A stretch of 64,000 nucleotides of DNA from Streptomyces iakyrus (lineage in GTDB: Bacteria > Actinomycetota > Actinomycetes > Streptomycetales > Streptomycetaceae): positions 283,719 through 347,718 of the forward strand of contig NZ_JNXI01000015.1 of the NCBI RefSeq assembly GCF_000717055.1. Direction: 5' to 3'. Below are positions 37,872-46,365 of this stretch, piece by piece (the stretch's first letter is position 1; each line of letters starts with the position of its first letter). Made by a program: the position numbers and the translations under genes. A model generated the notes under the pieces. That model ran no database searches and was not told where the DNA came from. It worked only from the letters and a program-made list of their open reading frames with translations.

Positions 37872-39391
37872 CGACCGGCCTCCTGGGTCGTGTTGAGGAT
37901 GTTGACGCCCTTGAAGAGGGCCGACGGGCAGCCGTGGGAGACGGCCGCGACCTGACCCGGCTGGGCCTTGCCGCAGTTGAAGGCGCCGCCCAGGACGTAG
38001 GTCTGCGGCCCGCCCACGGCGGCCATGGAGCCCCAGAAGTCGGTCGTCGTCGCCTGGTAGGCCACGTCCCGCAGCTGTCCGGCCAGCCGCCCGTTCTCGA
38101 TGCGGTAGAAGCGCTGCCCCGTGAACTGGAAGTTGTAGCGCTGCATGTCGATCGACCAGGACCGGTCGCCGACGACGTAGATACCGCGCTCCACGCCCCC
38201 GATCAGGTCCTCGGTCGACATCCCCGCCGGGTCCGGCCGCAGCGACACGTTGGCCATGCGCTGCACCGGCACGTGCCCGGGGGAGTCGGCGTAGGCGCAG
38301 CCGTTGGACCGCTCGAAGCCGGTCAGCTTCGCGATGCGCCGGTCCAGCTGGTAGCCGACGAGCGTGCCGTCTTTGACCAGGTCCCAGGACTGGCCCTCGA
38401 CGCCCTCGTCGTCGTAGCCGATGGTGGCCAGGCCGTGCTCGGCGGTGCGGTCGCCGGTGACGTTCATCAGCTCAGAGCCGTAGCGCAACTTGCCGAGCTG
38501 GTCGAACGTGGCGAAGGAGGTGCCGGCGTAGGCGGCCTCGTAGCCGAGCGCCCGGTCCAGCTCGGTGGCGTGCCCGATGGACTCGTGGATGGTCAGCCAC
38601 AGGTTGGACGGGTCGACGACCAGGTCGTACAGGCCCGCCTCGACGCTGGGAGCGCGCATCTTCTCGGCGAGGAGCTCCGGGATCTGCTCCAGCTCGCCCT
38701 CCCAGTCCCAGCCGGTGCCCCGCAGGTACTCCCAGCCGCGCCCCACGGGAGGCGCGAGCGTGCGCATCGAGTCGAACTCGCCGCTCGACTCGTCCACCGA
38801 CACCGCGTTGAACACCGGGTGCAGCCGCACCCGCTGCTGCGTGGTCACCGTCCCGGCGGTGTCCGCGTAGAACTTGTTCTCGTGGACGGTGAGCAGCGAG
38901 GCGTCGACGTGGTCGACCCCGTCGGCCGCCAGCAGCCGCGCGCTCCACTCCGCGATCAGCCCGGCCTTCTCCTCGTCGGGCACGGAGAAAGGGTCGATCT
39001 CGTACGACGAGACCCACGTCTTGTCCGCGTGCACCGGCTCGGCGGCCAGCTCCACGCGCTCGTCCGACCCCGCAGCCTTGATCACCTGGGCGGACAGCTT
39101 GGCCATCGCCACCGCCTGCCCGGCGACCCGGGCGGCGGCGTCCATGGTGAGGTCGACGCCGGACGCGAAGCCCCACGTACCGCCGTGCACCACCCGCACC
39201 GCGTACCCGAGGTCGGTGGTGTCCGACGACCCGGCGGGCTTGGCGTCCCGGAACCGCCAGGAGGCGCCCCGCACCCGCTCGAACCGGAAGTCCGCGTGCT
39301 CGGCGCCCAGCGCACGCGCGCGTGCGAGGGCCGCGTCGGCGAGGGCGCGTAGGGGGAGGGCCGTGAAGGCCTCGTCGATGGTATGAGGCAC
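37868..39391 (-). CDS. tldD: TldD metalloprotease subunit
   Basis: The catalytic subunit, 507 residues from the GTG at 39391 (VPHTIDEAFTALPLRALADA); the longer frame from 39475 has no support. The zinc motif HESIGHATELD is visible near the middle, followed by GYDDEGVEGQSWDLVKDGTL. It is followed by the pmbA subunit in a coupled pair. Its start faces fabG across a 270-bp divergent region containing an inverted repeat. Confidence 0.95.
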   Translation of the reverse strand: MPHTIDEAFTALPLRALADAALARARALGAEHADFRFERVRGASWRFRDAKPAGSSDTTDLGYAVRVVHGGTWGFASGVDLTMDAAARVAGQAVAMAKLSAQVIKAAGSDERVELAAEPVHADKTWVSSYEIDPFSVPDEEKAGLIAEWSARLLAADGVDHVDASLLTVHENKFYADTAGTVTTQQRVRLHPVFNAVSVDESSGEFDSMRTLAPPVGRGWEYLRGTGWDWEGELEQIPELLAEKMRAPSVEAGLYDLVVDPSNLWLTIHESIGHATELDRALGYEAAYAGTSFATFDQLGKLRYGSELMNVTGDRTAEHGLATIGYDDEGVEGQSWDLVKDGTLVGYQLDRRIAKLTGFERSNGCAYADSPGHVPVQRMANVSLRPDPAGMSTEDLIGGVERGIYVVGDRSWSIDMQRYNFQFTGQRFYRIENGRLAGQLRDVAYQATTTDFWGSMAAVGGPQTYVLGGAFNCGKAQPGQVAAVSHGCPSALFKGVNILNTTQEAGR

Positions 39392-39513
39392 CGCCGTCTC
39401 TTTCTGTCGAGGTGACCGTGGTTGCCGTACGTCGTGACTGCTCCGATCATGTCGCCCATCCCGCGTGCGGGCCATGAGTTTCCCGAGCCGGACCCGCGGC
39501 TTTCTGTAGGGAC

Positions 39514-39543
39514 CCGACAGTGAGTCCCGTACGCCACTGTCGG
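39514..39543. promoter_or_regulatory. Inverted repeat between tldD and fabG
   Basis: A perfect 9-bp repeat, CCGACAGTG and CACTGTCGG, with a 12-nt centre, lies about 120 bp from both divergent genes. Another smaller repeat (GGGAC and GTCCC) overlaps it. It could be an operator for fabG-fabI or a hairpin. No regulator gene is adjacent. Confidence 0.4.
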
Positions 39544-39661
39544 TGCCCGATTGTCCGCGGGCCTGCCCGGACCGATAGGTTTTCGGGGAAGCCGCCTGTC
39601 ATCACCGCCTGTCGTCCAGGCGCCGGGGCGGGTATCAGACCGCTATCGAAAGGGTGATCCG

Positions 39662-40381
39662 TTGAGCCGCTCGGTTCTCGTCACCGGAGGCAACCGGGGC
39701 ATCGGCCTCGCCATCGCCCGTGCTTTCGCCGGTGCCGGCGACAAGGTCGCCATCACGTACCGCTCGGGTGAGCCGCCGGCGGCCCTGACCGAATTGGGCT
39801 GCCTGGCCGTCAAGTGCGACATCACCGACACCGAGCAGGTGGAGCAGGCCTACAAGGAGATCGAGGAGGCCCACGGGCCCGTCGAGATCCTCGTCGCCAA
39901 CGCCGGCATCACCAAGGACCAGCTCCTGATGCGCATGTCCGAGGAGGACTTCACCTCGGTCGTCGACACCAACCTCACCGGCACCTTCCGCGTGGTCAAG
40001 CGCGCCAACCGCGGCATGCTGCGCGCCAAGAAGGGCCGCGTGGTGCTCATCTCGTCGGTCGTCGGGCTGTACGGCGGCCCCGGTCAGGCGAACTACGCCG
40101 CCTCCAAGGCCGCGCTGGTCGGCTTCGCGCGTTCCCTCGCCCGCGAGCTGGGCTCGCGCAACATCACCTTCAACGTCGTCGCGCCCGGCTTCGTCGACAC
40201 CGACATGACCAAGGTGCTCACCGACGAGCAGCGCGAAGGCATCGTCAAGCAGGTGCCGCTCGGCCGGTACGCGCAGCCGGAGGAGGTCGCCGCGGCGGTG
40301 CGGTTCCTCGCCTCCGACGACGCCTCGTACATCACTGGAGCCGTCATCCCGGTTGACGGCGGACTGGGAATGGGTCACTGA
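39662..40381 (+). CDS. fabG: 3-oxoacyl-ACP reductase FabG
   Basis: A short-chain reductase of type II fatty acid synthesis, 239 residues from the TTG at 39662, behind AAAGGGTG. It shows VTGGNRGIGLA (nucleotide binding), the NAG motif VANAGITKDQLL, ISSVVG and the catalytic YAASKAALVG. It is 5 bp ahead of fabI, so the two form an operon. This pairing is typical of actinobacteria (mabA-inhA in mycobacteria). Confidence 0.95.
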   Translation: MSRSVLVTGGNRGIGLAIARAFAGAGDKVAITYRSGEPPAALTELGCLAVKCDITDTEQVEQAYKEIEEAHGPVEILVANAGITKDQLLMRMSEEDFTSVVDTNLTGTFRVVKRANRGMLRAKKGRVVLISSVVGLYGGPGQANYAASKAALVGFARSLARELGSRNITFNVVAPGFVDTDMTKVLTDEQREGIVKQVPLGRYAQPEEVAAAVRFLASDDASYITGAVIPVDGGLGMGH

Positions 40382-40386
40382 TCACC

Positions 40387-41154
40387 ATGAGCGGAATTCT
40401 CGAGGGCAAGCGCGTCCTGATCACCGGTGTGCTGACGGAGTCCTCCATCGCCTTCCACACCGCCAAACTGGCCCAGGAGCAGGGCGCCGAGATCATCCTC
40501 ACGGCGTTCCCGCGGCCCACGCTGACCGAGCGCATCGCCAAGAAGCTGCCCAAGCCCGTCAAGGTCATCGAGCTCGACGTGACCAACGACGAGCACCTCG
40601 GCCGGCTCGCCGACATCGTCGGCGAGGAGCTCGGCGGCCTCGACGGGGTCGTCCACTCCATCGGTTTCGCCCCGCAGGACGCCCTCGGCGGCAACTTCCT
40701 CAACACGCCGTTCGAGTCGGTCGCCACGGCCATGCACGTCTCGGCGTACTCCCTGAAGTCGCTCACCATGGCCTGCCTGCCGCTGATGCAGAACGGCGGC
40801 TCCGTCGTCGGTCTGACCTTCGACGCGCAGTTCGCCTGGCCGCAGTACGACTGGATGGGCCCGGCCAAGGCCGCCCTGGAGGCCACCAGCCGCTACATGG
40901 CCCGCGACCTGGGCAAGCAGAACATCCGCTGCAACCTGGTCTCGGCCGGTCCGCTCGGCTCCATGGCCGCCAAGTCCATCCCGGGCTTCAGCGAGCTCGC
41001 CTCCGTGTGGGACAACCGCTCCCCGCTGGAGTGGGACCTGAAGGACCCCGAGCCGGCCGGCCGCGGCGTCGTCGCCCTGCTGAGCGACTGGTTCCCCAAG
41101 ACGACGGGCGAGATCATCCACGTCGACGGCGGTCTGCACGCCATCGGAGCCTGA
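40387..41154 (+). CDS. fabI: Enoyl-ACP reductase FabI/InhA
   Basis: An NADH-dependent enoyl-ACP reductase of 255 residues, closing the fatty acid elongation cycle. It begins MSGILEGKRVLITGVLTESS, has SIGFAPQDALGGNF and the catalytic YDWMGPAKAALEATSRYMAR, which is the InhA-type Tyr/Met/Lys arrangement (YxxMxxxK). It ends with IIHVDGGLHAIGA. Confidence 0.96.
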   Translation: MSGILEGKRVLITGVLTESSIAFHTAKLAQEQGAEIILTAFPRPTLTERIAKKLPKPVKVIELDVTNDEHLGRLADIVGEELGGLDGVVHSIGFAPQDALGGNFLNTPFESVATAMHVSAYSLKSLTMACLPLMQNGGSVVGLTFDAQFAWPQYDWMGPAKAALEATSRYMARDLGKQNIRCNLVSAGPLGSMAAKSIPGFSELASVWDNRSPLEWDLKDPEPAGRGVVALLSDWFPKTTGEIIHVDGGLHAIGA

Positions 41155-41170
41155 TCTCCCGTACGTCCTC

Positions 41171-41209
41171 GACGCCCCGTTCCCCGCAGCGCGCGGGGAG
41201 CGGGGCGTC
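41171..41209 (+). terminator. Terminator after fabI
   Basis: A 17-bp hairpin with one mismatch (GACGCCCCGTTCCCCGC with GCGGGGAGCGGGGCGTC) stands 16 bp behind the fabI stop. Confidence 0.75.
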
Positions 41210-41258
41210 ACCCGTTCGGCTCAGCCGGCCGGGCGGGGGAGGCCCGTGACCGGGCACT

Positions 41259-41297
41259 CTGGAGTACGCGAACTGGGCACTCAGGAGTACGCGTTCA
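41259..41297 (+). repeat. Tandem direct repeat upstream of a small secreted protein
   Basis: The sequence GGGCACTCTGGAGTACGCG is followed 22 nt later by GGGCACTCAGGAGTACGCG, a single base different. It sits in the promoter region of the gene at 41339, so it may be a binding site for a regulator with paired contacts. Confidence 0.6.
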
Positions 41298-41338
41298 CCA
41301 CCCGAGCCCCTCCCCAGCACGGCCGAGGAGGTCCCCTT

Positions 41339-41692
41339 GTGCGCTTGTCCCGCCGAACGGCCTCAGCGTCCCTCGCCGCCGTCGCGCTTGTGCTGACCCT
41401 GGCGTACGAGGCTGTGCCCCACGCGCGTGTGCCCGCCGACGAGCGGGAGTCCGCCGATCCCTTCGGCGCCGCGTGCCGGATCCGCGTGACCGGCTCCAAG
41501 GTGACCGCGTACTGCCACAACCCCTACCCGGAGACCGACCGGGTGAGCCTGCACGTCGAGTGTGTCCGCTGGTGGGACATCGACACCGACAGCTCACCGG
41601 TCGAGGCCGGGCCGGCGCAGACCGTGCGGCTGACGGGGCGGTGCTGGAAAGAGGTCGGCGACGTGTGGATCAGTCACCGGCGGGGGAGCTGA
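41339..41692 (+). CDS. Hypothetical secreted protein
   Basis: The product has 117 residues from the GTG at 41339, with GAGGAGG upstream. The N-terminus is a signal peptide (VRLSRRTASASLAAVALVLT). The mature part has four cysteines (CRIRV, YCHNP, HVECV, GRCWK), consistent with two disulfides, and a small beta-rich domain. I do not recognise the family. Confidence 0.78.
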   Translation: MRLSRRTASASLAAVALVLTLAYEAVPHARVPADERESADPFGAACRIRVTGSKVTAYCHNPYPETDRVSLHVECVRWWDIDTDSSPVEAGPAQTVRLTGRCWKEVGDVWISHRRGS

Positions 41693-41711
41693 GCCGAGCC
41701 CGGCGGGGGTG

Positions 41712-42404
41712 TCAGTCACCGGTGGGGGAGGTGACGCCGCCCAGTCGGCACAGGAACGGGTAGCGGGCGGCCTCCGCCGCGGCCTCGTCCGCCTCGCCCG
41801 CGCGGATCGCTTCGAGCAGCCGCCCGTGATCCATGTGCGTCTCCGGCGTCAGCTTCTCGCCGACGTCCTCGCGCAGCCAGTCCCGCAGCACCTCGCCCAG
41901 GTCCGCGTACATGGCCGTCATCACGTCGTTGTGGGAGGCGGACACCACGGCCAGGTGGAACGTCGCGTCCGCGGTCACGAAGGCCTCCTTGTCGCCCGAC
42001 TCCCAGGCCTCCTCCCGCCGCAGCAGCAGCGCGTCGAGCTGCTTGAGATCCTTCTCCGTGCGCCGCTCGGCGGCCAGCCGGGCGGCGGCCGACTCCAGCG
42101 TGGAGCGCAGCTCGGCGATGTGCCGCGGGTCGGCCTCGGCGAACCGCCGCTGCATCACGCCGGCCAGCTCGCTCGTCGCCACGACGTACGTGCCGGAGCC
42201 CTGGCGGATGTCCAGCAGGCCGTTGTGCGACAGGGCGCGGACGGCCTCGCGGACGGTGTTGCGGGCGACGCCCAGCTGCTCGACCAGTTCCGGCTCGGTC
42301 GGGATGCGCGAGCCGACCGGCCACTCACCCGAGGTGATCTGTGCCCGCAGGGCGGCGATGACCTGCTCGGAGAGCGCCGAACGGCGGGGATGGCTCAGGG
42401 GCAT
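41712..42404 (-). CDS. FadR-type GntR family transcriptional regulator
   Basis: A 230-residue repressor with a winged HTH (PTEPELVEQLGVARNTVREA near residues 36-55) and a C-terminal all-helical FCD ligand domain carrying metal-type histidines (DATFHLAVVSASHNDV, HMDHGRLLEAI). It is divergent from the transporter gene, with a perfect palindrome in the 82-bp gap. Ligand unknown; FCD proteins sense small carboxylates or sugars. Confidence 0.92.
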   Translation of the reverse strand: MPLSHPRRSALSEQVIAALRAQITSGEWPVGSRIPTEPELVEQLGVARNTVREAVRALSHNGLLDIRQGSGTYVVATSELAGVMQRRFAEADPRHIAELRSTLESAAARLAAERRTEKDLKQLDALLLRREEAWESGDKEAFVTADATFHLAVVSASHNDVMTAMYADLGEVLRDWLREDVGEKLTPETHMDHGRLLEAIRAGEADEAAAEAARYPFLCRLGGVTSPTGD

Positions 42405-42457
42405 GGCTCACCTTCGCACGACCGGGGTGCCGCAGGGCAGCGGAGGAGTGGACAGTC

Positions 42458-42472
42458 AATCATCCCATGATT
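42458..42472. promoter_or_regulatory. Candidate GntR operator
   Basis: The palindrome AATCAT CCC ATGATT is perfect and lies 15 bp before the transporter start, partly followed by CTATGATAG as a second half site. Position between a GntR repressor and its divergent neighbour, and its AT-rich contrast with the GC-rich surroundings, support an operator. Confidence 0.68.
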
Positions 42473-42486
42473 CTATGATAGGCCTC

Positions 42487-43824
42487 ATGGCTAGTGAGGA
42501 AACCCGGACGATGACGCCCCCGACCGTACGCAGCGCGCCCGCGCACGAGGCCGGGAAACCGGGCGGCGCCTCCCCGCGCGCGTGGACGATGCGGCTGCTC
42601 GTCCTCGGCATCGTGCTGTCCGCGCTGAACCTCCGCCCGGCCATCACCAGCCTCGGAGCGCTCCTGGAGGAGGTCCGCGACGGGCTCGGCATGAGCGGCA
42701 GCGTCGCCGGGCTGCTCACCTCCGTGCCGCCGCTGTGCTTCGCCGTCTTCGGCGTCATGGCACCGCGGCTCGCCCGCCGCTTCGGGGCGGGTGCCGTGGT
42801 GTGCGCCGGCATGGTGGCGATCGCCACCGGCCTGCTCGTCCGTCCCTACGCCGGCGGCACGGCCGGCTTCCTGGCCGGCAGCGCCCTCGCCCTCATGGGT
42901 ATCGCCGTCAGCAACGTCCTGATGCCGGTCATCGTCAAGCACTGGTTCCCCGACCGCGTGGGTTCCATGACCGGCCTGTACTCGATGGCCCTCGCCCTCG
43001 GCACGGCCCTCGCGGCCGCGGTCACCGTCCCCCTGACCGACGCGCTCGGCGGCAGCTGGCAGACGGGCCTTGCCCTGTGGGCGGGGCTCGCCGTGGCGGC
43101 CGTCGTGCCGTGGCTGCCCTTCGTCCGGGGACGCGCCACACCGCCCGGCGAGGGGGAGGAGGCCGCCGGGAAGACGCAGCCGCCGGGCCCGGCGGCTCCG
43201 GCCGCTTCCGCGGAGCACGCCCGCGTGCAGGCGCCCCGGCTGCGCATGGCCCGCAGCCGCACCGCCTGGGCCCTGGCCGTCTTCTTCGGCCTCCAGGCCA
43301 CCGCCGCCTACATCACCATGGGCTGGATGGCGCAGATCTTCCGGGACGCCGGTGTCCCCGCCGGCACCGCGGGGCTGCTCCTGGCGGTCACCATGGTGAT
43401 GGGCGTGCCCCTGGCCTTCGTCATACCCCGCCTGGCCACCCGGCTGCCCCACCAGGGCCCGATCGTGCTCGCCCTGGGCGTCTGCGGCCTCGCCGGCTAC
43501 GCCGGGCTGTACCTCGCGCCCGCCGCCGGCGCCTGGGCCTGGGCCGTGCTGCTCGGCGTCGCCAACTGCGCCTTCCCGCTCGCCCTGACCATGGTCGGCA
43601 TGCGGGCCAGGACCGGCCCGGGCGTGGCCCAGCTGTCGGCGTTCGCGCAGAGCACCGGCTACCTGATCTCCATCCCCGGACCGCTCCTGGTGGGCGTCCT
43701 CTACCAGCACAGCGGCGGCTGGGGCCTCCCGATCGCGCTGATGAGCGCCCTGATGATCCCGCAGATGGTCGTCGGTTTCCTGGCCGGACGCGACCGCACG
43801 GTGGAGGACGAGGCGGCCCGCTGA
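42487..43824 (+). CDS. MFS transporter, CynX/NimT family
   Basis: A permease with 12 membrane spans and 445 residues. The start is the ATG at 42487. It carries the CynX/NimT-type first helix LLVLGIVLSALNLRPAITSL and GSMTGLYSMALALGTALAAA after the middle. The loop between the two halves is Pro/Ala rich. It is controlled presumably by the divergent GntR protein. Family substrates include cyanate and 2-nitroimidazole; here it is unknown. Confidence 0.9.
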   Translation: MASEETRTMTPPTVRSAPAHEAGKPGGASPRAWTMRLLVLGIVLSALNLRPAITSLGALLEEVRDGLGMSGSVAGLLTSVPPLCFAVFGVMAPRLARRFGAGAVVCAGMVAIATGLLVRPYAGGTAGFLAGSALALMGIAVSNVLMPVIVKHWFPDRVGSMTGLYSMALALGTALAAAVTVPLTDALGGSWQTGLALWAGLAVAAVVPWLPFVRGRATPPGEGEEAAGKTQPPGPAAPAASAEHARVQAPRLRMARSRTAWALAVFFGLQATAAYITMGWMAQIFRDAGVPAGTAGLLLAVTMVMGVPLAFVIPRLATRLPHQGPIVLALGVCGLAGYAGLYLAPAAGAWAWAVLLGVANCAFPLALTMVGMRARTGPGVAQLSAFAQSTGYLISIPGPLLVGVLYQHSGGWGLPIALMSALMIPQMVVGFLAGRDRTVEDEAAR

Positions 43825-43894
43825 GCGACGCTCCCGCGGGCCGGGAGTCACCCCCGGGCGCCGGGCGGCCGCGGTGGGGTGGGACACTTTCCCC

Positions 43895-44011
43895 ATGCCA
43901 GTGCTCGACCCGAATCCCCAGCACGGTCAGAAGAAGATGCTGCTCGTGTTCGGCGCCTTCTTCGCGATCTTCATCGTCATCGGCGTCATCGCGACCATCG
44001 CCTCGCCATGA
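43895..44011 (+). CDS. SGM_5486 family transporter-associated microprotein
   Basis: A 38-residue protein, MPVLDPNPQHGQKKMLLVFG continuing with AFFAIFIVIGVIATIASP. It has a hydrophilic N-terminus and a single membrane span. It sits 70 bp after the MFS gene, and I recall a named Streptomyces family (SGM_5486, transporter-associated) with this sequence and location. It is too short for most ORF finders. Confidence 0.8.
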   Translation: MPVLDPNPQHGQKKMLLVFGAFFAIFIVIGVIATIASP

Positions 44012-44174
44012 CCGGCGCCCACGCGGCCCATGGTGGGGCTAGCCCCCTGTCCCCTAGGGGGTGAGGGTCAGGGTCAAGTGGGTGGATCACCGGATGGGGC
44101 GGCAGCCGCGGATTCCGTAGCTTCGAGTGTGTGACCGCGAGACGGTCACCGACCACTCGAAGAGCGGAGGCACC

Positions 44175-44381
44175 ATGTCGGCCCCTACGCACACCCGGCT
44201 CCACCCGGCGCCCCGGGCCGGGGCCGCCGGCCGGCTGCCCTGGTGGGCTCTCGCCCTGCCCGTGCTCGCCTTCACCGCGCTGCTCGCCCTGATCCTGAAC
44301 CCGTCCGACGCCCACGCAGCCACGGGCGACCCGGCGATCTCCCACCTCTTCGAGCGTGTGCACCAGCTGATCGCCCGCTGA
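44175..44381 (+). CDS. Small exported or membrane protein
   Basis: A 68-residue protein from the ATG at 44175 with GCGGAGG upstream. A single hydrophobic segment (WWALALPVLAFTALLALILN) is followed by an Ala-rich cleavage-like site (DAHAATGD) and a short C-terminus, SHLFERVHQLIAR. It may be a small secreted peptide or membrane-anchored protein of unknown function. Confidence 0.7.
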   Translation: MSAPTHTRLHPAPRAGAAGRLPWWALALPVLAFTALLALILNPSDAHAATGDPAISHLFERVHQLIAR

Positions 44382-44446
44382 TCACGGCCGAAGCCGGTGG
44401 TCAACTCCCTGCGCCCCGTGGCGTGTTTCATGCGAAGCTGGATCTC

Positions 44447-44965
44447 ATGAGCGTCGCAGAACCCCGCAGGATTGTCCTCTTCCGCCATGCGAAAGCCGAC
44501 TGGCCACAGGTCACGGATCACGAGCGTCCGCTCGCCGACCGGGGCCGCATGGACGCGGCGGAGGCCGGGCGCAGGCTGACCGACACCGGTATCGCCTTCG
44601 ACCTGGCCCTGTGCTCCACCGCGGTCCGGACCCGGGAGACCTGGAAGCTCGCCGTCCAGGAGTTCCCGCAGCGGCCGAAAACCGTCTACGAGGAGCGGAT
44701 CTACGAGGCCTCGCCCGGCGAGCTGATCGCCCTGCTCAACGAGACCCCCGACGACGCGCAGAACGTCCTCATGATCGGGCACAATCCCGGGATCCAGGGC
44801 CTCGCCGACGTCCTGGCGGGCTCCGGCGAGGACGACGCCCGGGAGCGGATGACCCGCCGCGGCTTCCCGGCCGCCGCCTTCGCCGTGCTGTCGTTCGGCG
44901 GCACGTGGAAGAGCCTGGAGCCGGGGGTGGCCACGCTGCGGGACTACTGGGCGCCGGCCGAGTGA
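44447..44965 (+). CDS. SixA-type histidine phosphatase
   Basis: A 172-residue member of the histidine phosphatase superfamily. The phosphoacceptor motif is LFRHAKADWP (His about 14), with the second His in IGHNPGIQG. SixA in E. coli removes phosphate from phosphohistidine proteins. The ATG at 44447 is chosen because the upstream frame runs into the preceding small gene. Confidence 0.88.
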   Translation: MSVAEPRRIVLFRHAKADWPQVTDHERPLADRGRMDAAEAGRRLTDTGIAFDLALCSTAVRTRETWKLAVQEFPQRPKTVYEERIYEASPGELIALLNETPDDAQNVLMIGHNPGIQGLADVLAGSGEDDARERMTRRGFPAAAFAVLSFGGTWKSLEPGVATLRDYWAPAE

Positions 44966-44981
44966 CGACCCCCGTGTGACA

Positions 44982-45012
44982 GGGGCCCGGCGCCGGTGCG
45001 GCGCCGGGCCCC
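44982..45012 (+). terminator. Bidirectional terminator between sixA-like gene and serB
   Basis: A perfect 13-bp inverted repeat, GGGGCCCGGCGCC and its complement, with a 5-nt loop, lies between convergent genes. TTCTGG follows. Confidence 0.85.
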
Positions 45013-45051
45013 TTCTGGTCGGCTCCGTGGGGTCGGCCGATGTCGTGACGG

Positions 45052-46278
45052 TCAGCCGACGTCGAGGATGTCCGCCGCCTCGACCTCTTCCCGCGTGACG
45101 CCCAGCAGATACAGGACCGTGTCCAGGAAGGGGAAGTTCACCGCGGCGTGCGCGGCCTCGCGCACCACCGGCTTGGCGTTGAAGGCGACACCGAGACCGG
45201 CCGCGTTCAGCATGTCCAGATCGTTGGCCCCGTCACCGATCGCCACGGTCTGCGACAGCGGCACACCCGCCTCCGCGGCGAACCGGCGCAGCAGGCGCGC
45301 CTTGCCCGCGCGGTCGACGATCTCGCCGGTGACCTTGCCCGTCAGCCTGCCGTCCACGATCTCCAGGGTGTTGGCGTGGGCGAAGTCCAGCCCGAGCCGC
45401 TCCTTCAGATCGTCCGTGACCTGGGTGAAGCCGCCCGAGACGACGCCGACCTGGTAGCCGAGCCGCTTCAGCGTGCGGATCAGGGTGCGGGCGCCCGGCG
45501 TCAGCCGTACCTCGCTGCGCACCTTGTCCACGACGGAGGCGTCCAAACCCTCCAGCAGCGCCACGCGCGCGTGCAGGGACTGCTCGAAGTCCAGCTCCCC
45601 GCGCATCGCGGCCGCCGTCACCTCGGCGACCTTGTCCTCGCAGCCGGCGTGGGCGGCGAACAGCTCGATGACCTCGTCCTGGATCAGCGTCGAGTCGACG
45701 TCCATGACGACCAGGCGCTGTGCGCGCCGGTACAGACCGGCGGCGACGACCGCCACGTCGATGCCGAGCCTCGCCGCGTCCGTCACCAGGGCCGTGCGCA
45801 GCGGTTCGGTCTCCACGCCGGAGACGGCGAACTCGACGGCGGTCACGGGGTACTTGGCGAGCCGGAAGATACGGTCGATGTTGCCGCCGGTCTTCGTGAT
45901 CCGCGCGGCGATGGCGGCCGTGGCCTCGGCGGTGAGCGGGTGCCCGAGCACGGTGACCAGGGACCGGCCCAGCCCGCGCGGGCGGTTGTCGCCCAGGCCG
46001 GAGATGATCTCCGCCTGCATCTTCATCGACTCGGCCCAGCTGTGGACGGTCGACCGCAGGTCTCCCTCCTGCCCGGGGGGCGGCTCGGTCACGAGCGCGC
46101 AGAGCACCATCCGGCCGCGGGTGACGACCTGCTCGATGTCGACGACGTCGACGGAGTAGGCGGCGAGGGTGTCGAAGAGACCGGCGGTGATGCCCGGCCT
46201 GTCCTTGCCGAAGATCTTCACAAGGAGGGTGGGGACGTCGGCAGGGACGTCGGAAGACGAGGTCTGCGAAGCGCTCAT
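45052..46278 (-). CDS. serB: Phosphoserine phosphatase SerB with ACT domains
   Basis: A 408-residue HAD phosphatase for the last step of serine synthesis. Two ACT-like regulatory domains lie at about 17-95 and 105-175 (LLVKIFGKDRPGITAGLFDT; LVTVLGHPLTAEATAAIAAR). The HAD core has VVMDVDSTLIQDE with Asp193 and Asp195, then GVVSGGFTQV and AIGDGANDLDML. Regulation by serine through the ACT domains is known in actinobacteria. Confidence 0.95.
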   Translation of the reverse strand: MSASQTSSSDVPADVPTLLVKIFGKDRPGITAGLFDTLAAYSVDVVDIEQVVTRGRMVLCALVTEPPPGQEGDLRSTVHSWAESMKMQAEIISGLGDNRPRGLGRSLVTVLGHPLTAEATAAIAARITKTGGNIDRIFRLAKYPVTAVEFAVSGVETEPLRTALVTDAARLGIDVAVVAAGLYRRAQRLVVMDVDSTLIQDEVIELFAAHAGCEDKVAEVTAAAMRGELDFEQSLHARVALLEGLDASVVDKVRSEVRLTPGARTLIRTLKRLGYQVGVVSGGFTQVTDDLKERLGLDFAHANTLEIVDGRLTGKVTGEIVDRAGKARLLRRFAAEAGVPLSQTVAIGDGANDLDMLNAAGLGVAFNAKPVVREAAHAAVNFPFLDTVLYLLGVTREEVEAADILDVG

Positions 46279-46365
46279 GGTGGTTCCACCGTATCCGGCG
46301 GGCAGGGCATACCGCCCCTGAGGTTCGGGTACGGGTGGGGGTACGGCGTCCGGCTCCGCCGCCGG

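Noticed and set aside
42460..43896. A 478-residue minus-strand frame
   Set aside because: It is antisense to the MFS gene and contains no motif.
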